Below are positions 9,582 through 22,146 of a stretch of DNA of 64,000 bases, piece by piece. Each line of letters starts with the position of its first letter. The first letter of the stretch is position 1. A model generated the notes under the pieces. That model was not told where the DNA came from. It was given only the letters and a program-made list of their open reading frames with translations, and did no database searches. The stretch is from Ditylenchus dipsaci. Lineage: Eukaryota > Nematoda > Chromadorea > Rhabditida > Anguinidae. The translations under genes and the position numbers were made by a program. The stretch is from assembly GCA_004194705.1 (NCBI GenBank), contig SADC01001391.1, positions 124,001-188,000 on the forward strand, given 5' to 3'.

Positions 9582-12500
9582 TCAATCAGCAAGTAAAATC
9601 TCGGCGAACATTTTTACATCATCCGCCTCTGTAGCGAAGGAGGTAACCAATCGAAAAAGTCCCTCAGTTTTCCTATCAATAACCAACTGTTCACCAATGC
9701 CTTTATCATGATCCAGCCTCCATTCATAGAAGAATATACCAGTGGCTCCTTGGAGCTCTTCTGCCAATTTCCTATTCATCACCACAAATAGTTCGTTGGT
9801 CTCGACGGGCCAGGCCAACCGAGGCGCACTTCTTTTGCTCACTTTCTCATTTTTTTGTTCATGGAAGAGGGCTCCATTACAATTGGCTACTTGCTTCTCA
9901 GCTATTTTCTCGCAAGCAACTCCGCCATTCTAAGTAAAAATAAAAAACTTATTTTTTTGTATTGTTTTCAATGCAGAAGGACAAGAAAACACATCGAACT
10001 TTTTCGAATTTTTAAACGAATTATTTTGTTACAGTCGACGCTCGCAAACCCCCGATACAACAAACTCTCGATGTAAAGTTTTTTTTTGTTTTTTTGGACA
10101 GCGATGAAGTGAAATGACTAAAGTTGTCGCTCGATATAAGGAACCCCTGTGCCTGGTCCCCAGGGGTTCGTTGTATCGAGCGTCGACTGTATAATTTTTT
10201 TTTCGAAATTTGGCTGCCTTTCGTAGATTATTTAACTATTTTTAAAAATGCGAAATGGGGCGAAATTGAGGTGGGGACAATCAACCAAATCATCGATGGC
10301 TTCCCCACAAAAATCCATACAATTTCAGCTAACTTTTTAATGGCGGGAGGTTTATTCGAAAAGCGGAAAATTCAAAAAGTGAATAGTTCAACATAATTTC
10401 TTTCAAACGTTAGACATTTTACTCAAAAAATTCATAAAAAGTCGAGCCTTTTGTCTAACTTTGCCATTTACAGTCATTTACCCCCGATATAAGATACATC
10501 TCGATAATAAAATACACTTCGGTCAGTCCCAAGTTAAATTATCGCCTTAAATTAGTCCCGGTGTAAAAATACACCTCGACATTAGATACACTAGGTCCGG
10601 CCCGAGGGTGTATCTTATATCAAGACTTGACTGTAGTCAAAAACTTTCTGTTAAATGTAAATGTATAATTTATAATAACTTGAATATGTACTTTATCAAG
10701 TTGTGCGGTTTTTTAATTCCGAATGTTAAAAATCCTTGTTGAGTAAACTTTCGCCCGGTTCGTGATAATTTACGGTTGTCGGGCAATCTTTTTTCGGTCT
10801 GTTGTAGCCTTGCAAAGGATTTGAATAGACAGCTGAGTTAGTATTAGTATTTCTTAGAAACTTGCTCAGGCAGCGTGATGATACTAAACACCTTCATCTG
10901 GCGAGAAAATGTTGCACAGCTAAAACGACACCTTTTTCCGACTGGAAAATCTTGTGGAGAATCGGAAAATAGCAGAAAACTGTCATTGGCGCGAATATGT
11001 TGCAAAAACCAGTGTTGTAAATCTTCGAATCGCGGCACCGGCACCAGCTCACGGCACCGACTTTGAACATTTTGGCACCGTCTTACGACACCGACCACAA
11101 AAATTTCGGCACCGGCACCAGCTCATGGCACCGGTGTAGTGCTGTGCGCTGCCGGTGCTGCACCGGTGCCACTCATAACACTGGATGAAACACGTACCCG
11201 CTTTTTGGTCAAAGTATTTTTGACAAAATGGTTCAGTTCGGGCATCCAACCACGTGAAACCCTAGTTTTGATGTGTTTGATTGGTATTCCTTGAAGTTGA
11301 CCATTTACCCGAATTTAATCTTTTTGGGTAAAATCTCAGGTATTTAACCGGTATTTTCGAAGGATTTAAATTCACCTGAAAGTCCGGTAAAATCTCATAA
11401 TCTCCATATTCGAAAATTTTGTATGTCGCTAGCGCTCGCATAGAGAAGAGATAGGAAAGCTAAAAAAACGAAAAATGCAAAAATTAGCAGTAACACCGTT
11501 TTAATAAAACGAAAACATTTTTGCACTGTCGAATCATTTTTGAGACAAAAGATTTCGAAAATAAATTTTGTAAAACTAGGATTTTCAAGAAATCCACGTA
11601 AAATATTTCACCGGATCTCTATAAGGTGGGTAAAATCTTCGGGTATTTATCGGTAAATAACGAGTATTTAACCAGGTAAACAGCCAGGTAATTACTCATC
11701 GGTCAACCCTAGTATTTCCTATATATATTTTATGTGAAAAAATGTCTAAATCTGTGAAAGTTCACTTTCTGGCGCTCCATCCCTAGTTCTCTGCAAATTT
11801 GCAAAAAAAAAAGGGTGTTTTTTCTTGTCCTCTTGCAGAGGTATAATTTTCAGCAAATTAATTTTATACTTGTTTGCATTTTGAGCATTTTGCAGCCATA
11901 GTCCATCATGGAAATAAGCATCAAATTGGGCAGCAATAAAGCGGGTCTTGGAAAAGAGGTGTGCATCTCGTTTTCGGAGAAAAGGCATTTCTGTTATTGC
12001 CTAAAACTACAAGAAACAAATATTTATTTCTTCCCGCTAATTCGCGTGTTTTATATGGGCATTTTTATTAGAATTTTTGTGCTAATTTTTGAAAATTGTT
12101 TCATTATCGTGCAGCCCAGGATCTTAGCTTTTTACCGAGCTAACCGTCGGTATTTTTGCAACTCCTAAATCTCGAAATTTTTCAAAATTTTCGCGAGAAT
12201 TCATAAGCTCTTTAGAAAGATGAGACATGCGCTACACCCCGGTGCAAAAAATGTTAAAATTAGCAAAAAAATTGAAAAAAAAGTCACATAAAATTAGCTG
12301 GCATTTTTCATGAATTAGCAGGCAAAACCACCACAACTAAGTCAAAGAGCTCTATTTCAAAACATAAAATTACGCACCCTGGCAACATCATTAAAAACCA
12401 CTATAGCCTCAGCACACCAACACCCATTTTTAGTGGCTCCGAAAGAGCAGACATCCACACCACGTTTCCAGGTCATCTCCGCCGGGGTGCATTGAAGTCG

Positions 12501-13545
12501 AGTAAGGGCATTGGCAAACCTAGCCCCGTCCATGTGCAATGGCAAGGAATGTTTTTGGCAGACAGCCGCAATGGCATCAATATGCTCAAGGGAGTAGACT
12601 GTGCCACTCTCCGTGGATTGGGTGATTGATACAGCCATTGGCCGACCACTGTGAACAAATTCAGGTTTGTAGCGCTGGATGGCTGTATCCAGATCCTGAG
12701 AGATTTTTGAACGTTTTTTTATTGAAACTTTTGTATTCTAATTAAAAAACCAACCTCACTGTCTATTTTACCGTATCTACCGGGTATTCCGCAGAATCTA
12801 GCCCCGCCAGTTATGTGCTCCACAGCACCCAAAAACAATATTTTTAGAAGATAATTTTTAAAAAATAAAATAAAATTACCACACTCATCTTCAACCATGT
12901 GGCAATGCTCATGGGCAAAAATAACGCCGCCTGGCTTATTAAAAAAAGCCATTGAGAGGGCATTTGCCGCAGTACCTGGATCAATATAAAAGACATATTT
13001 TTTAAATCAAATGTCTATTGATTTAGTTCTTAGATCATTGGGACAGTTCTGTTACAAAATTTGGAAGCGAAATATTCCACAGCTCAGTTAAGTTCTTCTT
13101 GCAAACAAAATAAGGCACCAAAGCGATAACTATGGAAAAAGATGTCGCAAATTTTGTAACAGAAGTTTCTGAATGAAATAACGTCAGGGCTCCGAACTCA
13201 AAATTTTAAAATAAAGGTAATTTGGTCAAAAAGGGTAATTTTATCCAGCGCTTATTCGGGTGCCAAAAATTAATATTCTACCAGATAAAGGACAAATATT
13301 TAAATAAAGAACGTTTTGGAGCCTTGCCTAATATACATTTATTTTGGCATACCTGTGGCTACAAAAAACACTGCAACTTCCTTCTTAAACACTTGGTTAA
13401 AAATGCCCTCAATTTTCAAGTCAATTTCACTTTTTCCGTAGGCAGTGGCGCGCCCTTCTGCATTTAATCTCAATGCTTCAGTGATAGCGGAATGGGCGCC
13501 AGCAAAGTTGTCAGAGGCAAAATTTATCTGCTCGCTTCGTTTCAT
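9582..13545 (-). CDS. Low-specificity L-threonine aldolase, bacterial (LtaE) type
   Basis: A PLP fold-type I enzyme that cleaves L-threonine or allo-threonine to glycine and acetaldehyde. Exons (-): 13545-13353, 12975-12755, 12695-12378, 12000-11870, 9929-9582. Motifs in order: FASDNFAGAH, AYGKSEID, VAVFFVATGTAANAL, AHEHCHMVEDECG, LHMDGARFANAL, SFGATKNG with the expected PLP lysine, HLFSKTRFIAAQ, DGLWLQNAQNAN, RLAWPVETNELFV and GLFRLVTSFAT. Length, about 355 residues, is usual for the family. The sequence resembles the Pseudomonas-type enzyme more than the GLY1 type known from many eukaryotes, so ancient transfer is possible. The start Met lies 3 nt inside a possible acceptor (TTTAG), so an upstream exon is possible. 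Oddities: 12879-12829 is an intron-like insert ending in GG, and the last exon needs one extra A at 9905-9908 to stay in frame. Confidence 0.85.
10032..10189. mobile_element. pogo/Tc1-type MITE, TA target site
   Basis: A 158-bp element with ends CAGTCGACGCTCG and its complement, flanked by TA on both sides. CAGTxxA termini at a TA dinucleotide are typical of pogo/Tigger-class MITEs. It lies between the last two exons' neighbourhood, in the long threonine aldolase intron. Confidence 0.65.
10471..10633. mobile_element. pogo/Tc1-type MITE, TA target site
   Basis: A 163-bp element starting CAGTCATTTACCCCCGAT after TA (10469-10470) and ending TCAAGACTTGACTG before TA. The interior has repeated GATATAAGATACA-like segments. 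Same class as 10032-10189 and 31321-31983. Confidence 0.6.
10985..11190. mobile_element. Old hAT-like palindromic remnant with GGCACCGG repeats
   Basis: Ends CAGTGTTGTAAATC and its approximate complement, with repeated GGCACCGGCACC inside; this matches the composition of the hAT-like element at 20058-20439. The flanking octamers agree only partly, so the target duplication has decayed. It lies in the threonine aldolase intron. Confidence 0.45.
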
Positions 13546-13559
13546 CACCTAAATTGTTT

Positions 13560-14480
13560 TTTTGTACTCAACATGCAAAATGCTTTCTTGGCTCAAATAC
13601 ACTTTTTTAGCACGAAAATGTTTTTTGAATCTTCTTCTTTTAATTAAAAGGAAGTTTTCATTTTTCAGTTTTTTTCGCCTAATCATTGAACAATATAAAC
13701 AGAAAATTGAAATTATTCAAAAACATTGTCAAAATTAAGTGAACATACTAGAAGTAATAACTGACAACGAGTAAAATGTGCTTTTCAGAAATTTAATAAG
13801 AGGGAGTAATTAGTCATCTATATTGGTCAGCTCACACAACAAATTGATAAGGAAAATACCCTTTTTACGACAATACCACCTTGACTTTATAAACAAGAAA
13901 AGTTTCAGCAAGAAATCAGTACGAGAAGAAAAATAAAGTATTTTGCAAAGAGAGCAGACATAAACATGTCCTTAGGAAAAAAGAAGGAAGAGGTGTCGAC
14001 TTAGTGTAATGGTAGCAGATCAGCCAGGAAAACTGAAAACTGCAGGCTTTTTTCCTACCTCCGAAACTTTAGTGGTAGCAACGAGTGGTTCATCGAGAGA
14101 GAAGATGGATGAATGCAGTTCGTAACACATGGGTTTACATTAGGGCCAGTTGTCTGCTCTGCCTATGCCTGCAAACTGTATGGCGGTAGAAGAGAATTAA
14201 TGGGAAACTTTGAAAAAACCAGGGTGTTGATAGCAGCAGATTGTGGGCAGTTTAGCAAAAAGTAGGAAAATGTATAGTGAGCAGACATTCAAATGTGACA
14301 TGTTCTTAGGAAAATAAGAAAAGCTGTGGGCGTAATCCAATGGTAGCACATCAGCCAGTGAAACTGTTGGCGCTAATGCCCTTGCTGTGTCCGAAATATG
14401 CCTTCATTATGCCTTTTTCACCATTTTTCAAAATGTTACTTTAAAGAGCCATGGCCAACTGTTTTGAGTTGTCCACCGCC
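13560..14480. repeat. Tandemly duplicated tRNA-like (SINE-type) unit
   Basis: Two copies about 330 bp apart (from about 13950 and 14275) share GAGCAGACAT.., then TCCTTAGGAAAA, then TAATGGTAGCAnATCAGCCAG. The last block resembles a pol III A box. No full tRNA fold could be drawn, so this is more likely a tRNA-derived SINE than a tRNA gene. The stretch between here and the threonine aldolase start holds no coding sequence that I recognise. Confidence 0.35.
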
Positions 14481-14616
14481 AATACAATTTTTTTGCCTAA
14501 TCATTGAACTTCTGTACGGATTTTTCGACTTGGTTTCTAACAAAACAAGGCCTAGTATTTAATTTTAGGTATAGTTGTGTTATAAACCAAGTTAAAAAAT
14601 CGAGCGCTAACGGAGT

Positions 14617-15190
14617 ATACCCCTCCCAAATGAAATTTTATTTAAAGTGTTTCCAAACACCCTATATCGACCTAAAATTGCCTCAGAAGCTCGAAAACAC
14701 AATATTTTGTGTTCTAGTCAATAAAAATTGAGTTTTGGGACCACCCAAAAATACCTATTTTGACCGTTTTTGAAGGGATTTAGGGCTATTTCGGGTGGGA
14801 AAGGACTAAAAATAGACCAATTTAGTGTAAAAAGAAAGATGTTGAACATAGTTTTGTTGACTGGGGCCTACCGCATAAAGAAACTCTGGTATGCATGCAT
14901 TGTTATGCATCCAGAGTCACTTTCGAGTGATTTGTGTCTAAAGTGCACACCCACATACCTTAGACATAATTTCGAGCGAGACTCTTGAACAAAAATGCAT
15001 TTAGAGGCTCTTTTTGCCCAGCTCCAGTGACCAAAACATGCCAAAACAGGAAAATGGTCGAAATTTCAAAATGTCCAAAACTCAATTTTTTATTAACCGG
15101 AACTCAAAAATAATGTCTTTTTACAACTCCTGGGGCGATTTTAGGTCGATATAGGGTGTTTGGAAACACTTTAAAAAATTCATATACTTC
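14617..15190. repeat. Dispersed palindromic repeat R1, copy I
   Basis: Outer arms carry GTTTCCAAACACCCTATAT and its complement; the core includes ACTCTGGTATGCATGC and CACATACCTTAGACA. A second full copy lies at 58106-58745, and core fragments at 42368-42705 and 48430-48660. TTGAACTTCTGTACGGA just to the left belongs to a truncated TTAA MITE. Confidence 0.65.
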
Positions 15191-15425
15191 GGTAGGGTCA
15201 AAAATCGGTACAGAAGTTTATTGGCTAGGAAATTTTATATAATTGGCGGGGAAAACCATTTAGAATCACTGAAAAGAGCAAGTTTGATTTATGCAACCAA
15301 AACTTTGCTGAAGCATCTATTATCTCAAGAAAGGATGGTGAGCACAGTTGACAACACATAATAAAATGATCTATGGGGTTCATATTAGGACCTGTGCACG
15401 TGTGTTTTCAAAAATCACACCTTAC

Positions 15426-16060
15426 ACTTTGGCGCAAAGGTCTCGGCAACAACTACAAGAGAAACTGGGTGCAGATAATGAAGCAATTGACAGAATTGCT
15501 CCCCCTCTGGACAATCCATACCTAACCTCTGGAGTATCTGAGTTTGAAGATGCTCCGTCGACAACTATTGATTCTGTCTGCAACATGGCGCTGGATGTAA
15601 GTCTTCGGATGCAGTTTTTCATATGTATCGATTGAAATTTTCTGTGTCCACTGTTTTTTGACTTGCTCACAGTGGTGATGTCTGACTGTGACTGGGTCTT
15701 TTGATAAAATCATGTTACCAATTTTTTCGAAAACACCATCCACAGTCAGATGTCAATAATTTTGTAAAAACATTGATGAAAAGTTTATTTAAGATTCAAA
15801 TGGAAGATTTATATGAAACTTTCGGTTCTTTTGGTCTTCTTGTCTCTGCCAAGATCCTCTATCCACGCAATGACGAAGAACGTCGTCGTGATCACCTCTG
15901 TGGTTTCATCGCCTCATCGCTGATTTTTTAGCTATGCCGGATCCTCCCTCTGGATTGCCATTCAATGCAAAGCCCATAACAAGCGATCTTCGAGAGTTTT
16001 TGAGAAAATATGGAGATCTCCCATGCTTGATCTCCCACGTCCGAATATCACTGTGTGCGC
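15426..16060 (+). pseudogene. U2SURP/SR140-like fragment (RNA-binding U2 snRNP-associated protein)
   Basis: Exon 1 reads through DNPYLTSGVSEFEDAPSTT to a GTAAGT donor at about 15598. After CACAG at about 15747, exon 2 reads KIQMEDLYETFGSFGLL, then KILYPRNDEERRRDHLCGFI, which resembles the first RRM of U2SURP, where DEERxRxxxCGFVAF is a hallmark. The frame stops at about 15931 (SLIF), but just after it the other frame gives PDPPSGLPFNAKP, corresponding to the conserved PPPSGLPFNA stretch that follows the RRM. The second half of the RRM is therefore deleted and no SURP or CID domain follows. It reads as a broken or captured gene piece; a functional short transcript cannot be excluded. Confidence 0.6.
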
Positions 16061-16739
16061 ACCCTATTTTTTATCTTTTTTAATTCACAAGTTTGGTGTC
16101 AAAATTATCCTCAGGCCCTTGGCTATCTAACACATTCATCGCCGCAGAGTTTCACAGCATCTGGAGCTGATTTACAGACTGAAAACCAATCCATGCCATC
16201 CCGAGATTTTCGGTTTTTTTGGAACTGCCGTTTTTTGTAATTTTTATTTGAATGATTATATACAATCCTATACTCAAAATGATGCCACGAAGTAGGGCTA
16301 TATTTGAGTATAAGGTTGTACACAGTGTTTCAAAATTCGAATTTTAGTATGTTAGGAAAAATTGGCGCCAGATAAAAAAATGGAAAAATTTTCAAAAATG
16401 GTCGATTTCAGAAAATTTTTGATTTTGTTTTCCTCATCGCATTTTTTCTCTTCAACCTTTGCATCTTTTTAGCCAAAATATTCCTCACACTAAGGGCTTT
16501 CGAATGAGCCATCACTGCCCAAAAAACATGCAAAATTTCAAAGCTAAAATTGATTTCTGTGAAAATTTCCAAGAAATTTTCTTCATCGAGTTGACTCGAT
16601 TGAGATTCTAGCACTATTTTTTGTCGAGTTTTCCTGAAACGCAACTGGAGACTTGATGGAGGAGTAAATGTGCTGCATTTTGGTAACAAGGACGTATACA
16701 AAAATGCAAATTTTAGGTGTTTTATGCGAGAATTGGACA

Positions 16740-17390
16740 GAAAACGCAAAAGTCGCTATTTTTACACGTAAAAATGGCAGTTGTTTGCTGTTGATGGTCT
16801 CTCATTTGTAAAACTCTTGGTTTTAAAAATTCATTTCTGGTAAAAATAGAAGAGATTGTTAGCTTTCTTTTCGTAAATAAAGTTGCTCTAAAAATGCAAA
16901 ATTGAGAGTTTTGGATACAAAAGAAACTTACAAGGAACCGATCGAACTGTAAAATCGAATCAGCAAATTCTAAATATTGCATCGCGTAGAGCATGGTCGA
17001 TTTACTTATAGTATCCGGAGTTATTTTGGCGGACAGCGACAAAAATTTTGAGTTTGAGGCCAAAAAAGATGAAAATAACCCGAAAATGATAATTTTGAGT
17101 ACTTTAGGGCCCCAATACTCAGTTTTTTTTAGTCAAGTGCTAAATCTGATTATTATGACCTCATGTTACTTTTTGAATTTTACGTCGATTAGTGATGTTT
17201 TCGCAAATTTTTTGAAAAATTATTGAAAATTCAGAATTTCTTGGTGCATGTCATGCAACGGCAAAATTTAAATTTTCAATAATTTTTCAAAAAAATTCCA
17301 AAAACATTACTAATCGACGTAAAATAAAAAAGTAACATAAGGTCATAATAATCAGATTTAGCACTTGACAAACATAAAACTGTTAGAGTT
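16740..17390. repeat. Dispersed palindromic repeat S1, copy I
   Basis: GTAGAGCATGGTCGATTT.., ..GGACAGCGACAAAAATTTT and AGTCAAGTGCTAAAT are followed by an inverted second half (17230-17385). The same arrangement occurs around 59745-61090 inside the KDM8 gene, where it is split by a hAT element. 16261-16740 shows only AT-rich DNA. Confidence 0.55.
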
Positions 17391-17730
17391 AGAGATGCGC
17401 GCACAAACTTACCTTAGACATGATTACGAGCAGTTGATCAAGACCCTTGATCAAAATATCATGTAGAGGCTTTTTTGCCAAGCTCCAGTGACCAAAACAG
17501 GGTAGAACACTAAAACCCAACCATTTTCTGGCCATCCAGGTAACATTTTAAAGTTGGATTGCCTTGGGGGACCAAGGCAAAAGTCAAATTTTTTTCGGGA
17601 AAGAGCCGACTGTTACCTAAAAACATGTTTTAAGCATGTTTTGGCAGCTTAAAATTCGAAAAATGTTGATTTTGGACATTTTTAGCTGCGCGGTATAGTG
17701 TACTCCTGCCTTGAACTGCCTCAACAGCTT

Positions 17731-17850
17731 ACTTACGCGGCCGCCGGCGGAGCGCCTTCGGCCACCTTCCGCCGGCGGCCCGCCAAGAAAAATTGGGGTT
17801 TTTAGAACGCCGACGGCTGCTTTTTTTTTTTCGGGAAACGCGTAAGTATG
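17731..17850. repeat. Short GC-rich TIR element
   Basis: ACTTACGCG and its complement bound about 118 bp that contain a GC-rich hairpin, GCCGCCGGCGGA against TCCGCCGGCGGC. The base composition is strikingly unlike the surrounding AT-rich DNA. Confidence 0.45.
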
Positions 17851-20049
17851 CTCAACAAACTCGTCATTCAGCTGTAGACTAATTTTGAAATTATTGTGTC
17901 ATATTTTAGTTCTCATCCCTTGCACTTCTCCAATCCTTTACATGTGCTAATAATAGTAATGGCTTATGTGCCAAACAAGCTAAGCTCCTAAATAGGAGGA
18001 AGTTATGGTGTTGATGTCGACAACAGTATCTGCGCACTCCAGCTAATATACTCTGTTCTCATGCTCTGCAAGCCGCTCCTCATGCATCTCTGTGAAATAT
18101 ATAAATGAATGAGGGATGACAAGCAAGACAAGTAAGGCACTCCGCTCGCCTATTCAGTAGTTGCCGTTTACACTTTATTTCTTTTTCGCCTCTTTTATAT
18201 CTGCGTGAATGATACAGGGTATTTTCTCAAAATTCTAAATTTGCAACTGCCAGTATTTTTTGTTTTTGATCTTACTGTATATAATGGATGGTTTTCTGCT
18301 ATAAATTTTCATTAATACCAGATCAACTGGCTTTAACGATACATACAAAAATATACTAACATGAAAACTTGCTCTTTAAATTAAAAAATTATTGAAAATT
18401 TAAAAATAACGAATATTTCAAACGTTATTTGTCTCAATAGGAGTTTGAAATAAGACAGTTAGTTTAAATTATAAATGTTTATACATCCAATTTGACTATG
18501 CTGAACAAGAATCCAGTGCTAGAATTTTGTTTTGGCTAGCTGAGAAGTCAAAAATAATTTTTCAGCGTAATTTTCAGCCTTGCTGATAAAAGGAAAATAA
18601 AAATATTTAATTACAATCAAACCTCCCTGAATCAGCATTACCCTATTTTAGGGTATTTCAGGGGTTATGTTTTTGTCCCATTGATTATGTTCGGTAATTC
18701 TCAGTTATAATAACCACTCACTCAATTAACTGTAGAATGTCTCGCGTAATGTACGAGAAATTTCACAGTTAATTCGTGGGTCTCATTCTAAGTCACAATA
18801 ATCAAATCCAGTCAACAGGACGAAAAAATGTTTGTACCAGTGTTTGCAAAATGACAATTCTCATTGTCATTTTGCAAATACTGGTGGGTTCCCCTCCAAG
18901 ATTCAGAAATAAAAAAATTCGTTTGAGTGCGTATTATATAATGCTCCTACAAATAAACTTTTTGTTTTTGATTGACTTTTAGGGAGGCGGGAAGGATGTG
19001 TAAAGCATGTTTTGTCCCCTTTACTATTGATTCCGTAATGACTCAGAATGATCATCTACTCATTCTTACTCAGAATAAGACCCACCGAATCAACTGTATG
19101 ATTTCTCGTGTATCACTGAAGAAGTTCTACAGTTATTCTGAATCAGAATGAGTGGATGGTCATTCAGTGTAATTTTGAAAAAAAAGTCAGGGGGACAAAA
19201 ACATGCTTAACCCCCAAAATTAGTCAAAACAAAAAAGTTTGTTCGGAGGCGTTTTATACGTGAGTTTTGTTTTGTTCACACCCTGTAATGCATCAAAGGC
19301 GAGAGTCCTAGTTAAGGCTCATTCAATTTTTTTATTGGCGGCAGCTATGTGCATGTGTCTCTCCAGCCAGCTTATGTGTCTTCTCTAGCCTTATAAGTCC
19401 CTTGCGCCACCTCAAACTCAGTTTGATGAAGCAGACAGCCACTTGCTCTCCCCTCAACTTCTCTAACTTTTTCTACTACTGCTGCTTATGACAAGAGCGC
19501 CGGCATATATGTAAGCAGCATTATCTGGGTAGTAGGAGCACCTATATGTCCTCCTCACTAAATGAGTGCAGTGCCAGCTAATTGAGCATGCCTCTTCTTA
19601 ACTTGTTGTGGGGGTGAGCTGTCTACTGCCTGCCTGCTCCATTGGCTCACAGTTAACCCAACGCACAGTTATCTGTGACTGTGGTGTTTAGTTAGTCTGC
19701 GCTCCTATTTACTTATTCGTTAAAAATTGAATAAAAATGCATTGCTACCATTGAGATTCGAACATGATAGTTCGGAGTGATTTTTTCAAATTTATTTTTT
19801 GTTATTTTGACATAAAACGTATGTCTATTGTATTTTTTGAACTTTTCGAAGACTCCTCGAAGGCAAGTTACCACCCATTTTGTAGCTCATATCGCTAGCT
19901 ACAATTTAAGGGATAGCTTGCGTAAGAGCAGTTTTTAAAAAGTGAGTCAAAAATACAGTGCCAAGAATGCGATTTTGAACGGAGTGTTAGGTATAATTAA
20001 TGAGGATACGACAGAGCTGCCATCTCAAAATTATAAAAAAGGACATTTG
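17851..20049. other. 2.2 kb without recognisable gene
   Basis: No coding sequence was recognised. It contains a hairpin at 18831-18890 (ACCAGTGTTTGCAAAATGACA against its complement) inside a longer degraded repeat (about 18655-19210) with GTCCC and ACTCAGAATGA motifs recurring in both orientations, and a stretch at 19330-19620 rich in short repeats of AGCC and CTCC. Confidence 0.35.
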
Positions 20050-20057
20050 GTCAAAAA

Positions 20058-20439
20058 CAGTGCTGTAAATCTCGGCACCAGCTAAACTTCAAGCACCTGT
20101 TTCTAGCAGTTATTAGTATTTCCCACCCGGTGCCGCGGATTATTAGGTAGCTCAGACATTGGCACCGGGCTAGGAATAAAAAAATTAATAATTTAAACCT
20201 TTCTACATACCGGCACCGGCCTGGTGCCGTGCTAATTTACAAAGAAATTTTAGGTCATAATTTCTTCGGTGCCAAGCCGGTGCCGGTATTTAGAAAAGTT
20301 TAAATTACGAATTTTTTTTATTCCTAGCCCGGTGCCAATGTCTGAGCTACCTAATAATCCGCGGCACCGGGTGGGAAGTACCAATAACTGCTAGAAACAG
20401 GTGCTTGAAGTTTAGCTGGTGCCGAGATTTACAGCACTG
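20058..20439. mobile_element. hAT-like foldback MITE, 8-bp duplication GTCAAAAA
   Basis: Nearly perfect 382-bp palindrome starting CAGTGCTGTAAATCTC and ending with its complement. GTCAAAAA lies on both sides (20050-20057 and 20440-20447). An 8-bp duplication and CAGTG-type termini are hallmarks of hAT elements. GGTGCCGG repeats fill the arms; there is no transposase. Confidence 0.85.
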
Positions 20440-20447
20440 GTCAAAAA

Positions 20448-22140
20448 ACAGGAATCTGAAGGAAAAGTTCATTTTATCCAGTGCTTATTGCCATTTTGAA
20501 GCAAAAAAAATATTTTGACTAAAATTTCAAAAATGAAAAAAGATTCGGGGTCCCAAAAAGGACAAATCTTTTTAAAAGGACATATGGCAGCCCTGGGATA
20601 CGATATTTTTACGACAATAACTTTTGTAGTGGGGGTCCAAATAGGTCCAAATTAAGTGTGAGACTTAAAAAAATTAGGTCGGTATGATTATTAGTTGGGC
20701 AGTGACATTTAAATCATATTTCTCGGTGTGATTGTGATTTACACAACTTCACTCTAATCTCGCTTTTTTTCCTCTTGTTAATTTCCAAATGGAAATTAAC
20801 AAGAGGTGTTTAATGTTTGCAAAATTTTGCCTGATAAAAGAACATTTGCCACCATTTTCTTGATCGAGACTTTTTAGATTGCGATGCTTAGGCTGATTTC
20901 TTTTTTTATTAGTTCTGGTCTAACTGAGTTGGTTATTTTTAATATACTTGGTTAGAGACATGCTTATTTTTCAATACCTTTTTAATTAGCTGTATGGCTG
21001 TGGGTATGCGTGCGCAACTGTGTGTGCATGGAGATATGGTTATTGATTGAGAGCTGTTACCGCTGTTATGAAAGTTTGCTTGCTTTCGCTGTCTAAATAT
21101 TTTGACTTTTTTCACGTGGCTTGGTGTGGATAGTCTATTTCTTCGTCAAAGCACATGCTCACCTGTTTAAATTTGTCCCCGCCAATTCGAAAATTTGTCT
21201 GAAACATCAAAATTCTGTGCGAATTTTTCAACTTCGTTTCTAACCAAACTCCATCTAAAAATAAATTCTAGGCCTCGTTTTGTTAGAAATGATGCACGGG
21301 TTTGACCCCATCTGGTGTCGCTCTAGTTATTTCGGATTGTTTGACCAATTTATCGGGGTAGTTCGACTTTTGATTTGGAATCAGCGACTCAAATTATCCC
21401 TAGAGATTGGTCATCAAGCAAAAAAAAAGAACGCATGCGGGATCGAATCTCCGTAATATTTTGGGCCATAACACACAGAAGCTTATCCACTGCGCCACCG
21501 AGGTGACTCTTTACCAAACACCGAAATGGCTTCCCCTTTAACGCAAATTTTCTGGCTTCAGTTGTTTGAGCTCTGTATTTTTTACCCTTTGTCCACCGAA
21601 ATCCATGTGTTCAATAACCTCTAGTATTTCCCCTTGCAAGAGTGAAAAAATGTGCCCGAAATGAATTTGTTTCCAACTTCCCTTCATTTAAGATTTAATT
21701 TTATTTTTGTCTACATCAAATTTATTTGCCGTCGCGCTGCTCCCGCACTTACGTGACCATGGAATTTCCTTCAACTTCATGTGGCATCGCTTTTCCAACT
21801 TATTAATTCTTCTATATACAGGCTTTATAGAAGTTCTAGTTTCTTCTACAATATTCTTGGAGTCCAAACAGGTGATTGGTCCGCTCCGCCCAAGTTGCCC
21901 CAAATAAGCCCGAGCCGCATCGCGCCGCCTATCCCTGCCCCTAGAGACCTTGGACTATCGGTTCATAATGGTCTTCGGAAGATTTTTTGGATTTTTCAAT
22001 TTTGTGGCCGGCTTTCTTCTTGCTATGCTTAACTATGGTTAACCTAGATATTATGTTTGTCTATTACCTGAAAATCCCTGACCCACAACCCCAGTTTTTT
22101 AGAACAAAATCTAAATTCATACTCTCAGTTTCAGAGCCAT
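20448..22140. other. Intergenic tract upstream of the Trk-like gene
   Basis: Contains a truncated TTAA MITE (about 21160-21300; CTCACCTGTTTAAAT, then a TCTAGGCC core) and, on the minus strand at about 21430-21510, a tRNA-like segment with A box GGTGGCGCAGTGGATAAG and B box GATTCGATCCC. The acceptor stem does not pair, so a SINE relic is more likely than a tRNA gene. The rest shows nothing. Confidence 0.4.
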
Positions 22141-22146
22141 CGATTA

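Noticed and set aside
21430..21510. Possible tRNA gene on the minus strand
   Set aside because: A and B box motifs are present but the acceptor and T stems do not pair; a SINE or pseudo-tRNA is more likely.
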